Under the pieces are notes generated by a model, which saw only the letters and a list, made by a program, of their open reading frames with translations, was not told the origin of the DNA and ran no database searches. A stretch of DNA of 64,000 bases from Neoroseomonas lacus. Its GTDB lineage: Bacteria; Pseudomonadota; Alphaproteobacteria; Acetobacterales; Acetobacteraceae. Within the stretch, counting starts at the first letter, position 1. Each line of letters begins with the position of its first letter. Both the position numbers and the translations under genes were made by a program. Of this stretch, positions 1-8,476 are shown in pieces. The DNA is taken from contig NZ_BMKW01000001.1 in the NCBI RefSeq assembly GCF_014644535.1, positions 496,001 through 560,000 on the forward strand, written 5' to 3'.

Positions 1-125
1 GCAACTTCACCCGCATCATCCAGCGCCTGCCGGTGCGCATCGCGCTCGACGACAGCCACGCCATGCTGCGACCGGGCCTCTCGGCGACGGTGACGGTCAA
101 CACCGACCCCGCTCCCGCGCCATGA
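1..125 (+). CDS. EmrA/HlyD-type membrane fusion protein, C-terminal end only
   Basis: Only the last 40 or so codons are in the window, read from base 3. The tail reads as the final beta-barrel strands of a periplasmic adaptor (residues like LPVRIALDD, then LRPGLSATVTVNT), which is the usual end of EmrA/HlyD proteins. Its TGA stop lies inside the ATGA overlap with the next gene, the inner-membrane pump. In such systems the adaptor links the pump to an outer-membrane channel for export of hydrophobic compounds. Family assignment rests on the short tail plus the neighbour. Confidence 0.75.
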   Translation, partial: NFTRIIQRLPVRIALDDSHAMLRPGLSATVTVNTDPAPAP

Positions 126-1690
126 GTGCCAGCGCCGCCCCGGCCACGGCGCCGGTCGGCGCGCGCACCACCCTCGCCTTCTTCGCGATGGTGCTGGGCA
201 TGTTCATGGCGGTGCTCGACATCCAGATCGTCTCCGCCTCGATCGCCGACATCCAGGCCGGCCTCGGCGCCAGCGCGGATGAAGCCTCCTGGGTGCAGAC
301 CAGCTACCTGATCGCCGAGATCGTGATGATCCCGCTGTCGGGCTTCCTCTCGCGCATGCTCTCGACGCGCGGGCTGTTCGTGATCTCGGCGATCGGCTTC
401 ACCATCTTCTCCTTCGCGTGCTCGCTGGCGACCTCGCTGTCGATGATGATCGCCTTCCGCGCCGCCCAGGGCTTCCTTGGCGGGGCGATGATCCCGACCG
501 TCTTCGCCGCCTCCTTCCTGCTCTTCCCCGGCGCGGCGCGGGTGCGCGCGACGGTGATTATCGGCCTGACCGCGACGCTCGCGCCGACCCTCGGCCCGAC
601 GCTGGGCGGCATGCTGACCGCGGCGTTCTCCTGGCACGCCTTGTTCCTGATCAACGTGCCGGTCGGCATCTTCATCGCGGTGACGGTGTGGCTGACCCTC
701 GACCTCGACCGGCCGGACCTCACCCTGTTCTCCCGTTTCGACTGGTTCGGGCTCGGCCTGCTCGCCCTGTTCCTCGGCAGCCTCGACTACGTGCTGGAGG
801 AAGGCGCGCGCTGGCAGTGGCTGCAGGACGACACCGTCGCCACGTTTGCCGCCATCGCCGCGGTCTCGGGCGCGCTGTTCTTCTGGCGCAGCCTGACCAA
901 CCCGCATCCGGTGGTGGATCTGCGCGCCTTCACCGACCGCAACTTCGCCATCGGCAGCATGTTCGGCTTCATCCTCGGCGTGGCGTTGTACGGCAGCGTC
1001 TACCTGGTGCCACTGTTCCTCGGCTCGGTGCGCGGCTACGACGCGCTGCAGATCGGCCAGACCATGTTCGTCACCGGGGCGGTGATGTTCGTCGCCTCGC
1101 CGGTGGTGGGCATGCTGTCGCGCCGGGTGGATGCGCGCTGGCTGGTGGCGCTCGGCCTCGCCATCACCGGCATCGCGATGCTCCTGACCGCGCGGCTGAC
1201 CAACCAGTCGGCGCTGCCGCAACTGTGGTTTCCGCTCGGGCTGCGCGGGCTCGGCATCATGCTGGTGATGGTGCCGGTCACCACCCTGGCGATGGGCACC
1301 CTGCCGCCACCGGCGATCAAGAACGCCGCCGGGCTGTTCAACTTGATGCGCAATTTCGGCGGCGCCTTCGGCCTGGCGCTGATCAACACCATGGTGATCG
1401 ACCGCGGCGCCGCACACCGGCTGCATCTGGCCGAGGGCATGACGACCGGCCGGAACGAGGCGGTGGCGATGCTCGCCCACATGCAGGACGGCATGGCCAC
1501 GCATGTCCTGAACGGCGTCGATCCCGACCTGGTGGCCTTGCGGCGCCTAGCCATGATGGTGACGCGCGAGGGCAATGTGCTCGCCTACAACGACGCGCTG
1601 CTGATGATGGCGGCCTTCTTCGCCGCCGCCCTGCCGCTGGTACTGCTGATGCGCGCGCCGCGCGGCCCGGGGGGCGCCCCGGCGCATTGA
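122..1690 (+). CDS. emrB: EmrB-type MFS multidrug exporter (DHA2 family)
   Basis: A 522-residue hydrophobic protein with about 14 membrane helices, the size of DHA2 drug:H+ antiporters (E. coli EmrB is about 512). The first helix ends with AVLDIQIVSASIADI, matching the DHA2 motif with the membrane-embedded Asp. An LxxRxSTRG-type loop follows helix 2, and an antiporter-like Pro/Gly-rich helix lies near residue 160. It overlaps the adaptor gene by four bases, so the two are co-translated as a tripartite efflux pump. Substrate cannot be told from sequence. No outer-membrane factor gene is visible downstream; it may lie before the window. Confidence 0.9.
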   Translation: MSASAAPATAPVGARTTLAFFAMVLGMFMAVLDIQIVSASIADIQAGLGASADEASWVQTSYLIAEIVMIPLSGFLSRMLSTRGLFVISAIGFTIFSFACSLATSLSMMIAFRAAQGFLGGAMIPTVFAASFLLFPGAARVRATVIIGLTATLAPTLGPTLGGMLTAAFSWHALFLINVPVGIFIAVTVWLTLDLDRPDLTLFSRFDWFGLGLLALFLGSLDYVLEEGARWQWLQDDTVATFAAIAAVSGALFFWRSLTNPHPVVDLRAFTDRNFAIGSMFGFILGVALYGSVYLVPLFLGSVRGYDALQIGQTMFVTGAVMFVASPVVGMLSRRVDARWLVALGLAITGIAMLLTARLTNQSALPQLWFPLGLRGLGIMLVMVPVTTLAMGTLPPPAIKNAAGLFNLMRNFGGAFGLALINTMVIDRGAAHRLHLAEGMTTGRNEAVAMLAHMQDGMATHVLNGVDPDLVALRRLAMMVTREGNVLAYNDALLMMAAFFAAALPLVLLMRAPRGPGGAPAH

Positions 1691-1781
1691 CAGCGGCGCC
1701 CTGTTGCCAGGGGTTCGCCCCGGCCTATTCTGCTGCGCCGCACACGTTCCACCGCGCCGAACGGCCAGCATGAGGAAAGCC

Positions 1782-2915
1782 ATGAGCGATACCCCCGACA
1801 TCAAGAAGGGCCTCGTCGGCGTCTATGCCGACGTCTCCAGCATCTCGAAGGTGATGCCGGAGACGAACAGCCTGACCTATCGCGGCTATGCCGTGCAGGA
1901 CCTGTGCGAACTCGCCTCCTTCGATGAGACCGCCTACCTGCTGTGGAACGGCGAATTGCCGACCGCCGCCCAGCTCGCCGCCTTCCAGGCCGAGGAGAAG
2001 GCGAACCGCGCGCTCTCCCCCGCCCTGCTGCGGGTGATCGCCGACTTCCCGAAGGACGCGCATCCGATGGATGCGATCCGCACCGCCGTCTCCTTCATGG
2101 GGATGGAGGACCCCGAATGGGCCGACATCGGCGACGCCGCGCAGCGCCGCAAGGCGATGCGCCTGCTGGCCAAGATCCCGACCGCCGTCGCCGCCGCGCA
2201 CCGCGCCGGCAAGGGCCAGGCGCCGATCGCGCCGGACGCCTCGCTGTCCTTCGGCGCCAACTTCTTCAACATGGTGTTCGGCAAGGTCCCGCAGCCGGAG
2301 GTCCTGAGGGCCTTCGACGTCAGCATGATCCTGTACGCCGAGCACACCTTCAACGCCTCGACCTTCACCGCGCGCACCGTCACCTCCACCCAGGCGGACA
2401 TGCATGGCGCCATCACCGCGGCGATCGCCGCGCTGAAGGGCCCGCTGCATGGCGGCGCCAACGAGGCCGTGATGCACATGCTGAAGGAGATCCCGTCCCC
2501 CGAGGCGGCGGAGAGCTGGCTGGAAGGCAAGTTCGACCACAAGGCGCTGGTGATGGGCTTCGGCCACCGCGTCTACAAGACCGGCGACAGCCGCGTCCCC
2601 ACCATGAAGAAGTATGCCGAAATCATGGCCGAGGTGGTCGGCGACAAGCGCTGGATGAACACCTCCAACGTGCTCGCGAAGGTCATGCTGGCGCGCAAGA
2701 ACATCCACCCCAACCTCGATTTCCCGGCAGGGCCCGCCTACTACCTGATGGGTTTCGACATCCCGCTCTTCACGCCGATCTTCGTCTGCTCGCGCATCAC
2801 CGGCTGGGCGGCGCATGTGCTGGAACAGGCGGCTGACAACCGGCTGATCCGCCCGCTGTCGGTCTATACCGGCGTCGAACAACGCCCCGTCGTGCCACTG
2901 CCGCAGCGCGGCTGA
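1782..2915 (+). CDS. Citrate synthase / 2-methylcitrate synthase
   Basis: A 377-residue cytosolic enzyme joining acetyl-CoA (or propionyl-CoA) to oxaloacetate. The catalytic triad of the family is intact: His223 in HGGANEA, His262 in GFGHRVYK and Asp313 in NLDFPAG. The length and the N-terminal NSLTYRGYAVQDL block fit the short (dimeric) type shared by PrpC and type II-like citrate synthases, so substrate preference is open. I start at 1782 because AGGAAAG sits nine bases upstream; an in-frame ATG at 1770 and a longer frame from 1704 lack such a site. No prpB/prpD neighbours are present, which mildly favours plain citrate synthase. Confidence 0.9.
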   Translation: MSDTPDIKKGLVGVYADVSSISKVMPETNSLTYRGYAVQDLCELASFDETAYLLWNGELPTAAQLAAFQAEEKANRALSPALLRVIADFPKDAHPMDAIRTAVSFMGMEDPEWADIGDAAQRRKAMRLLAKIPTAVAAAHRAGKGQAPIAPDASLSFGANFFNMVFGKVPQPEVLRAFDVSMILYAEHTFNASTFTARTVTSTQADMHGAITAAIAALKGPLHGGANEAVMHMLKEIPSPEAAESWLEGKFDHKALVMGFGHRVYKTGDSRVPTMKKYAEIMAEVVGDKRWMNTSNVLAKVMLARKNIHPNLDFPAGPAYYLMGFDIPLFTPIFVCSRITGWAAHVLEQAADNRLIRPLSVYTGVEQRPVVPLPQRG

Positions 2916-2922
2916 CGCCTGC

Positions 2923-2959
2923 GTCCTTCCGTGGCGCGCACGCAGCGCGACGGAAGGAC
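2923..2959 (+). terminator. Hairpin just after citrate synthase
   Basis: Perfect 10-base arms GTCCTTCCGT and ACGGAAGGAC flank a 17-base GC-rich loop and begin eight bases after the stop codon. There is no T-run, so it may be a Rho-assisted terminator or an mRNA 3'-end stabiliser rather than a classic intrinsic terminator. Confidence 0.5.
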
Positions 2960-3047
2960 AACGCGTGCTGCGCTGATGCGTTGCACGACACCATCGCGCC
3001 GCGAACGCGACACGCGCGCAACACAATCAGCATCGCGACGTGCGCGA

Positions 3048-3062
3048 CGTGCAATTTGCACG
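3048..3062. promoter_or_regulatory. Inverted repeat, possible operator
   Basis: CGTGCAA and TTGCACG are perfect 7-base arms around a single T, 20 bases upstream of the best TTGACA in the region. It is suited to a dimeric regulator or a nucleoid protein. No regulator is encoded next to it. Confidence 0.35.
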
Positions 3063-3081
3063 CGCGTGCGCACGGATTCTG

Positions 3082-3110
3082 TTGACACGCAATATGCGCG
3101 TGCAGATAGC
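3082..3110 (+). promoter_or_regulatory. Candidate sigma-70 promoter for the histone-like gene
   Basis: A perfect TTGACA (3082-3087) is followed after 17 bases by GATAGC, a weak -10 element. It is the only consensus -35 in the 640-base gap. If used, the transcript has a leader of about 440 bases before the start at 3556. Confidence 0.35.
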
Positions 3111-3555
3111 GTGGACTGCGCGCGAATCATCTTGCGCGATTCGTCGAACTCGATCTCTCGCACGTCGATCCAAACGACTTGGTCGGATCGTCAAGCAGCG
3201 GAGAGCAACGACGCATCGCGACGGGTGACCGCCGCAGCAGGGAAGGACGGTCGATGGACCGCAGGCACTTGGGATGGACGGCGCAAGAGACCACCCATCC
3301 CGCATCGCCGGATCATGCAGCGCAGCTGCTGCCATCCGGCGACGGCGAAACCGGCAGCGTCAAGCGGTGGGGATTTACCGCCAACGCGCCGCATTGCGTC
3401 GCCCGCATCCAACTGATCGCCAGGCAGCCGATGGAGCGCGCCGCGGGGTCCGCGCGCCTGAAGCCGACCCGTTCCCACCTGCTGTCCCCCACGGAGCCGC
3501 CGCCCGCATATGCGTCGCGCCCCACTCACCGGAACGCTCGGAGACACCAGACACC

Positions 3556-4194
3556 ATGACAGACATCATCGAGACCACTGAGACCGAAGAAGGCCTGCGC
3601 GCCCAGCCAATGGCGATGGCCGCCGCGAAGAAGAAGGCACCGGCGAAGAAGCCGGCCGCCAAGAAGGCCGCCGCCAAGAAGCCGGCTGCCAAGAAGGCCG
3701 CCGCGAAGAAGCCGGCCGCCAAGAAGGCCGCGGTGAAGAAGCCCGCCGCCAAGAAGGCCGCGCCGAAGAAGGCCGCTGCCAAGAAGGCCGCGCCGAAGAA
3801 GGCCGCTGCCAAGAAGGCCGCGCCGAAGAAGGTCGCTGCCAAGAAGGCCGTCGCCAAGAAGGCCGCGCCGAAGAAGGCCGCGGTGAAGAAGGCCGCGCCG
3901 AAGAAGGCCGCCGCCAAGAAGGCCGCGCCGAAGAAGGCCGCTGCCAAGAAGCCCATCGCGAAGAAGGCCGCGGTGAAGAAGGCCGCGCCGAAGAAGGCCG
4001 TCGCCAAGAAGGCCGCGCCGAAGAAGGCCGCCGCCAAGGCAGCCCCGAAGAAGGCCGTCGTGAAGTCCAGCGCTCGCGTCGAAGCGGCGAAGAAGGCCGC
4101 CGCGACGCGCGCCGCGAACAAGGCCGCCAAGGCCGCTGCCGCCGCCGCTGCCGCACCGGCCCCCGAGCCGATGTCGGAAACCCCGGCCGACTGA
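3556..4194 (+). CDS. Histone H1-like Lys/Ala-rich DNA-binding protein
   Basis: A 212-residue protein. After an acidic 16-residue N-terminus (Glu/Thr-rich) and a short MAMAAA stretch, residues about 24-170 are a long run of AAKK/APKK/PAAKK units, ending in an alanine-rich tail with [10 protein letters not shown]. Such tails resemble eukaryotic H1 C-termini and bacterial AlgP/HctB-like or PAKKA-tail proteins that bind DNA without sequence preference. There is no folded HU domain, so it is a tail-only form. The DNA itself is a degenerate short-period tandem repeat, so length may vary between strains. A strong terminator follows at 4218. Confidence 0.85.
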   Translation: MTDIIETTETEEGLRAQPMAMAAAKKKAPAKKPAAKKAAAKKPAAKKAAAKKPAAKKAAVKKPAAKKAAPKKAAAKKAAPKKAAAKKAAPKKVAAKKAVAKKAAPKKAAVKKAAPKKAAAKKAAPKKAAAKKPIAKKAAVKKAAPKKAVAKKAAPKKAAAKAAPKKAVVKSSARVEAAKKAAATRAANKAAKAAAAAAAAPAPEPMSETPAD

Positions 4195-4217
4195 GAGCAT
4201 CGCCGATCCCGGCGAAG

Positions 4218-4250
4218 GGGCGCCGTCCGCCATGCGGGCGGCGCCCTTTT
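4218..4250 (+). terminator. Rho-independent terminator of the histone-like gene
   Basis: GGGCGCCGTCCGC and GCGGGCGGCGCCC form a 13-base stem with one mismatch and a 3-base loop (CAT), followed directly by TTTT. It lies 24 bases after the stop. Confidence 0.85.
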
Positions 4251-4266
4251 CGCGTGAGGCTCCATC

Positions 4267-4731
4267 ATGACCACCATCCACCCCCTGCCCCCGGCCGAGC
4301 GCCACCGTCTCGCCGCCCTGCTCGAAACCTATGCCGGCGAGATGCGCGACACGTTGGCCGGCAGCCGGCCCGCGCCCGGCCCGCAGGCCGCCGCGCTGCT
4401 CGCGGCAGACCCGCGCACCGAGATCCTCGTCGCGACCGAGGGTGACGACATCCTTGCCTTCGCCATCTTCTTCGACCTGCCCGAGGTGGTGTTCGCCCGT
4501 CGTTGCGGCGCGCTCGACGACCTCTTCGTGCGCCCCGACCAACGCGGCCGCGGCCTCGCGCGCGCGCTCATTGCCGCGCTGTGCGACCTCGGCCGCGCGC
4601 GCGCCTGGTCGCATCTGCGCTGGATCGTGCCCGAGGCCGACAAGGGCGCCATCGCCCTGTATGACCGCATCGCCGAGCACACCGACTGGCGCTCCTACGT
4701 CATTCGGCTCGACCCGGACGCCTCTCTGTGA
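4267..4731 (+). CDS. GNAT-family N-acetyltransferase
   Basis: A 154-residue cytosolic protein with the GNAT fold. The central beta-strand pair is followed by LDDLFVRPDQRGRGLARALI (about residues 81-100), where the R/Q-x-x-G-R-G-x-A signature grips the pyrophosphate of acetyl-CoA. The C-terminal ALYDRIAEH and YVIRLD match the Y-rich helix and last strand. The acceptor substrate is unknown; metabolic amines, aminoglycosides or protein N-termini are all possible. It sits alone between a terminator and the helicase gene. Confidence 0.85.
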   Translation: MTTIHPLPPAERHRLAALLETYAGEMRDTLAGSRPAPGPQAAALLAADPRTEILVATEGDDILAFAIFFDLPEVVFARRCGALDDLFVRPDQRGRGLARALIAALCDLGRARAWSHLRWIVPEADKGAIALYDRIAEHTDWRSYVIRLDPDASL

Positions 4732-4809
4732 CAAACACTCCCCCATCGCGCGCCCGACGCGCCGCCCGCGCAGGCGCTACGCTCCGCCGCGCTCTCCGGA
4801 ACCTGCCTC

Positions 4810-6483
4810 ATGTCTTTTGACACTTTGCCCGCGCCCCTGCGCGACGCACTCACCGCCCGCGGCTATGCCGAACCGACCGCCGTGCAATCGGCCGTCCTCA
4901 CGCCGGAAGCGGCTGGACGCGACCTGCTCGTCTCCGCTCAGACCGGCTCAGGCAAGACCGTCGCCTATGGCCTGGCGCTCGCCCCCGAGCTCATCGGCGA
5001 CGCGCCGCGCCTGCCACCGGCCGGCCCGCCGCTCGCGCTGGTCGTCGCCCCCACGCGCGAACTGGCGCTGCAGGTGAAGGCGGAACTCGCCTGGCTCTAT
5101 GCGCCGGCCGGCGGGCGCATCGTCTCTTGCGTTGGCGGCATGGACCCGGTCGCCGAGCGCCGCCTGCTCTCCCAGGGCGCGCATATCGTCGTCGGCACGC
5201 CGGGCCGCCTGCGCGACCACCTCGAACGCGGCAACCTCGCCCCCGCCGCGCTGCGCGCCGTGGTGCTGGACGAAGCCGACGAGATGCTCGACCTCGGCTT
5301 CAAGGAGGAGCTGGAGGCGATTCTCGACGAGACGCCGGCCGAACGACGCACCCTGCTGTTCTCCGCGACGGTGCCGCGTGGCATCGCCGCCCTGGCCAAG
5401 GGCTATCAGCGCGACGCGCTGCGCATCGAGGCCACCAGCCAGTCCGAACCGCATGGCGACATCGAATACCGCGCCGCCGTGGTCGCCCCGCATGAGATCG
5501 AACGCGCCGTGGTGAACGTGCTGCGGCTCGAGGATGCACGAATCTCCATGGTGTTCTGCGCGACGCGCGCCACCGTGGCCCGCCTGCATGGCAACCTGTC
5601 CGAACGCGGCTTCTCGACCGTCGCGCTATCGGGTGAACTCTCCCAGGCCGAGCGCAATCGCGCCCTGCAGAACCTGCGCGACGGCCGGGCGCGAGTCTGC
5701 GTCGCGACCGACGTCGCCGCACGCGGCATCGACCTGCCGGATCTCGGCCTCGTGATCCACGCCGAATTGCCGCGCGACCCGGATACGCTGCTGCATCGCT
5801 CCGGCCGCACCGGCCGCGCCGGGCGCAAGGGCGTCTCCGTCCTGCTGGTGCCGCACACGCGTCGGCGCCTGGGCGAAAGGCTGATCTCGGCCGCGCGCGT
5901 GAAGGCCAGCTGGGGCCCCGCGCCCTCCGTCGAAGCCGTGCGCGCGCGTGACGATGAGCGCCTGGGCGAACAAGCCCTCACCCTGGTCACCGAGGAGCCG
6001 GACGATGCGGATATCGCCCTGGCGCGCCGCCTGCTCACCGACCCGGCCTTCGCCGCGCATGGGCCCGAGGCGGTCACCGCGGCGCTGCTGCACGTATTGC
6101 GCGGCCCCTTGCCGGCCCCCGAGGAGCTGAGCGAGATCAACGACCGCCCGGCCCCGCGCGAGGCCATGCCACGGCGCGAGAACACGCCCCTGGTCGCCGA
6201 CGGGCAGGAAGGCATCTGGTTCCGCATGGATGTCGGCCGTGACGGCCGCGCCGACCCGAAATGGCTGCTGCCCTTCCTGTGCCGGCGTGGGCATGTGACG
6301 CGGCAGGAGATCGGGCGCATCCGCATCCTGTCACGCGAGACGCAGTTCGAGGTCGCGCCCTATGCGGCGGCGCGCTTCGCCGCGGCGGCGCGCAAGGCAG
6401 ATGGGGATGACGCGCATATCCACATCATTCCGATGCAGCCGGTGAAGGCGCCGGCGCGCCGGTCGCGGCCACCAATGAAGTGA
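4810..6483 (+). CDS. DEAD-box ATP-dependent RNA helicase with DbpA-type RNA-binding domain
   Basis: A 557-residue two-lobed RNA helicase. Visible motifs in order: Q motif region (PTAVQSAVL), motif I AQTGSGKT (residues 43-50), Ia PTRELALQ, Ib TPGR, II DEAD (154-157), III SAT, IV VFCATR, V ARGIDLPDL and VI HRSGRTGRAG. About 100 variable residues follow, then a domain around 470-540 (GRADPKWLLPFLCRRG) like the RRM-fold DbpA domain of DeaD/CsdA and DbpA, which places it among ribosome-biogenesis or cold-shock helicases. It is monocistronic, with palindromic repeats directly after the stop. Confidence 0.9.
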   Translation: MSFDTLPAPLRDALTARGYAEPTAVQSAVLTPEAAGRDLLVSAQTGSGKTVAYGLALAPELIGDAPRLPPAGPPLALVVAPTRELALQVKAELAWLYAPAGGRIVSCVGGMDPVAERRLLSQGAHIVVGTPGRLRDHLERGNLAPAALRAVVLDEADEMLDLGFKEELEAILDETPAERRTLLFSATVPRGIAALAKGYQRDALRIEATSQSEPHGDIEYRAAVVAPHEIERAVVNVLRLEDARISMVFCATRATVARLHGNLSERGFSTVALSGELSQAERNRALQNLRDGRARVCVATDVAARGIDLPDLGLVIHAELPRDPDTLLHRSGRTGRAGRKGVSVLLVPHTRRRLGERLISAARVKASWGPAPSVEAVRARDDERLGEQALTLVTEEPDDADIALARRLLTDPAFAAHGPEAVTAALLHVLRGPLPAPEELSEINDRPAPREAMPRRENTPLVADGQEGIWFRMDVGRDGRADPKWLLPFLCRRGHVTRQEIGRIRILSRETQFEVAPYAAARFAAAARKADGDDAHIHIIPMQPVKAPARRSRPPMK

Positions 6484-6488
6484 GAAGG

Positions 6489-6541
6489 TTGGAGGGGCGC
6501 CGCCCCTCCAAACCACCCCGCCAAATGACGGGGTCATTTGG
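6489..6541 (+). repeat. Two-hairpin palindromic repeat (family 1), copy a
   Basis: Hairpin 1: TTGGAGGGGC / GCCCCTCCAA, a perfect 10-base stem (6489-6511). The linker AACCACCCCG leads to hairpin 2: CCAAATGAC / GTCATTTGG, a perfect 9-base stem (6521-6541). It begins six bases past the helicase stop and probably ends transcription. Related copies occur at 6640, 20.7, 38.5, 49.9, 62.8 and 63.0 kb. Confidence 0.8.
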
Positions 6542-6639
6542 AATGCCCTCTTTTGGCGCCGGGCAGGATGGGATTGTTGCTTCGGCGTGACGCGCGCCGT
6601 GCGTTCGGGTGGGGCTCGGCGCCGATCCTGCCCGCCCAT

Positions 6640-6680
6640 CATGCGCCGGAGTGGGGTGGTCCGGAGGGGCAAAGCCCCTC
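6640..6680 (-). repeat. Palindromic repeat (family 1), inverted partial copy
   Basis: GAGGGGC-AAA-GCCCCTC (6664-6680) is preceded by GGGGTGGTCCG, the reverse complement of the linker in copy a. Together with copy a it frames a 200-base region holding further imperfect symmetry (GGCGCCGGGCAGGATGGG near 6555 and GGCGCCGATCCTGCCC near 6619). This makes a composite inverted element between two convergent genes. Confidence 0.65.
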
Positions 6681-6692
6681 TGGCCTTTCGTC

Positions 6693-7571
6693 CTACAGCG
6701 CCTCCCAGTGCTCCCCGTCGCGAGCCGCAGCCCCCTCACTCTCCAGCTTGATCAGATGCGCCAGCAGGCTGCGCGCCGCCGCCGGCAGCAGACGTGCATC
6801 GAGTGCCGGACCATAGACCGGCGGCACCAACTCCTGCGCTGTCGCCCGCCCGGCACGGCGCAGCGCCGCGTGGACCATCGCCTCGCGCTCCATCCGGTGC
6901 GCGGCCAGCGCGCTGGCGAAAGGCCCCGGGTTGGGCAGTGGCGGCCCGTGGCCGGGCAGGTACAGCCGGTCGTCGCGCGCCTGCAGGCGCGCCAGTGACG
7001 CCATATAGGCCGCCATGTCGCCATCCGGCGGGCTGACGACGGTGGTCGACCACGACATGACGTGGTCGGCGCTGAACAGGATGCGGGTCCCTTCGAGCGC
7101 GAAGCAGAGATGGTTGGCGCAATGGCCCGGCGTATGGATCGCGCTCAGCCGCCAGTCATCGCCCTCGACGCTGGCGCCGTCGGGCAACAGCACGTCGGGG
7201 TGGAAGCTGTGGTCACCACTCTCACCGCCCTGGTCGGGTGGCGTCACGTGCGGGCCGAAGCCGTAAGAACGCGCGCCGGTCGCCGCCTGCAGCGCCGCGA
7301 CGCCCGGCGAATGGTCCCGATGCGTATGGGAGACGAGGATGTGGGTGATCCGCTCCCCCGCCGTCGCGCGCAGGATGGCGGCAAGATGCGCGGCATCCTC
7401 CGGCCCGGGGTCGAGCACCGCGACCGATGACCCCTGCCCGATGATCCAGGTGTTGGTGCCGCGCCAAGTGAACGGCCCGGGATTGTCGCACAGCACGCGA
7501 CGAACGCCTGGCGCGGTCTTCTCGACCTGCCCCGGCGGCAGGGCGTCTTCCTTGAGGAAGGGGATGCTCAC
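6693..7571 (-). CDS. MBL-fold metallo-hydrolase, LACTB2-like
   Basis: A 292-residue hydrolase of the metallo-beta-lactamase fold. Metal ligands are visible as HTHRDH (His82, His84, Asp86, His87), then HTPGHCANH, SADH and LPGHG. The extra C-terminal 80 residues look like the winged-helix tail of LACTB2/hydroxyacylglutathione-hydrolase-like proteins, whose known members cut RNA or thioesters. I use the GTG at 7571 because GGAGGA precedes it and it overlaps the upstream stop as GTGA; a longer frame upstream runs through the transporter gene. It is the last gene of a three-gene minus operon with two transporters. Confidence 0.85.
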   Translation of the reverse strand: MSIPFLKEDALPPGQVEKTAPGVRRVLCDNPGPFTWRGTNTWIIGQGSSVAVLDPGPEDAAHLAAILRATAGERITHILVSHTHRDHSPGVAALQAATGARSYGFGPHVTPPDQGGESGDHSFHPDVLLPDGASVEGDDWRLSAIHTPGHCANHLCFALEGTRILFSADHVMSWSTTVVSPPDGDMAAYMASLARLQARDDRLYLPGHGPPLPNPGPFASALAAHRMEREAMVHAALRRAGRATAQELVPPVYGPALDARLLPAAARSLLAHLIKLESEGAAARDGEHWEAL

Positions 7572-8476
7572 TGGTTCCTCCGCATCGCCGCGCGCTTGAG
7601 TTCCCGGTGCAGGATATACAGACCCGAGGCGACGATCAGCACGGCGCCCGCCAGGGTGCTCCAGCTCGGCTGATCCGAGAAGACTACCCAGCCCAGCGCC
7701 ACCGACCACAGGATCGAGGTGTAGGAATACGGCCCAAGCGCCGAGACCTGCGCCGAGGCATAGGCTTCCGTCAGCAGGATCTGCGCGACCCCGCCGATCA
7801 GCCCGACCAGCACGAGCAGCGCGAATTCCCCCAGGCTCGGCGTGGTCCAGAAGAACGGCAGCGCCACCAGAGTGAAGGCGGTCATCAGCAACGACTGCCA
7901 CAGTACGATGGTCGTCGAGGATTCCGTCGCGGACAGGCTGCGCACCAGCAGAGTGGTGATGGCCGACCACACGCCCTGCACAACGGCGGCCGCCATGCCG
8001 ACCGCGACGATCCCCTGCGGCATGCCGCCGCCCTGGAACGCGCCCTCACCCAGCGCGATCACCAGGATGCCTGCGAAGCCCAGCAACACCGCCGACCAGC
8101 GATGGATGCCGACCTTCTCGCCCAGGAACGGGATCGACAGGATCGTGACGAACAGCGGCGTCGTGTAGGACAGCGAGGTCTGCTCGGCGAGCGGCAGCAC
8201 CGTCAGGGCGAAGAAGGAACAGCCCTGCGCCATGGTGCCGGTGAAGGCGCGCACGACATGGCCCTTCAGCCGCTTGGTGCGCAGCAGGTTCCAGTCATGC
8301 CGCCGCGCCGCGATGGCGAACATCACCGGCAGCGCGAAGGCCGAGCGGAAGAACATGATCTCGATGAAGTGGATGTCGTCCGACACCCCCTTGATGATCG
8401 CCGACATCACGGTGAACAGCGCCGTGGCGCCGAGCATCATCAGCGCACCGCGGCGAATATCGTGGCGAAGCGGCAT
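7568..8476 (-). CDS. EamA/DMT-family transporter
   Basis: A 302-residue inner-membrane protein with ten helices in two EamA halves. The first half starts at GALMMLGATALFTVMSAIIKG and the second near residue 150; each ends in the GE-containing helix typical of the family (FLGEKVGIHRW, FSDQPSW). DMT proteins export amino acids or small metabolites. Its start shares one base with the stop of the upstream paralogue (TGATG), and its stop overlaps the hydrolase start. Confidence 0.85.
   Translation of the reverse strand: MPLRHDIRRGALMMLGATALFTVMSAIIKGVSDDIHFIEIMFFRSAFALPVMFAIAARRHDWNLLRTKRLKGHVVRAFTGTMAQGCSFFALTVLPLAEQTSLSYTTPLFVTILSIPFLGEKVGIHRWSAVLLGFAGILVIALGEGAFQGGGMPQGIVAVGMAAAVVQGVWSAITTLLVRSLSATESSTTIVLWQSLLMTAFTLVALPFFWTTPSLGEFALLVLVGLIGGVAQILLTEAYASAQVSALGPYSYTSILWSVALGWVVFSDQPSWSTLAGAVLIVASGLYILHRELKRAAMRRNQ

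Larger units (their letters stand above)
2916..3555. other. 640-base non-coding stretch upstream of the histone-like gene
   Basis: No open frame here has a plausible start, ribosome site or protein-like composition. The first 330 bases are lower in G+C than the surroundings and rich in CGCG/GCGC alternations. They hold an inverted repeat CGTGCAA-T-TTGCACG (3048-3062) and a sigma-70-like promoter candidate (3082-3110). The remainder may be a long 5' leader for the histone-like gene. Confidence 0.5.

Noticed and set aside
3556-4194. Tandem repeat read as a possible CRISPR array or satellite
   Set aside because: Period is about 12-15 bases with no spacers, and it encodes a continuous Lys/Ala protein.
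3375-4277. Phe/Ala-repeat frame opposite the histone-like gene, resembling a membrane or autotransporter repeat
   Set aside because: It is the mirror of the Lys/Ala codon repeat; no start signal or plausible topology.
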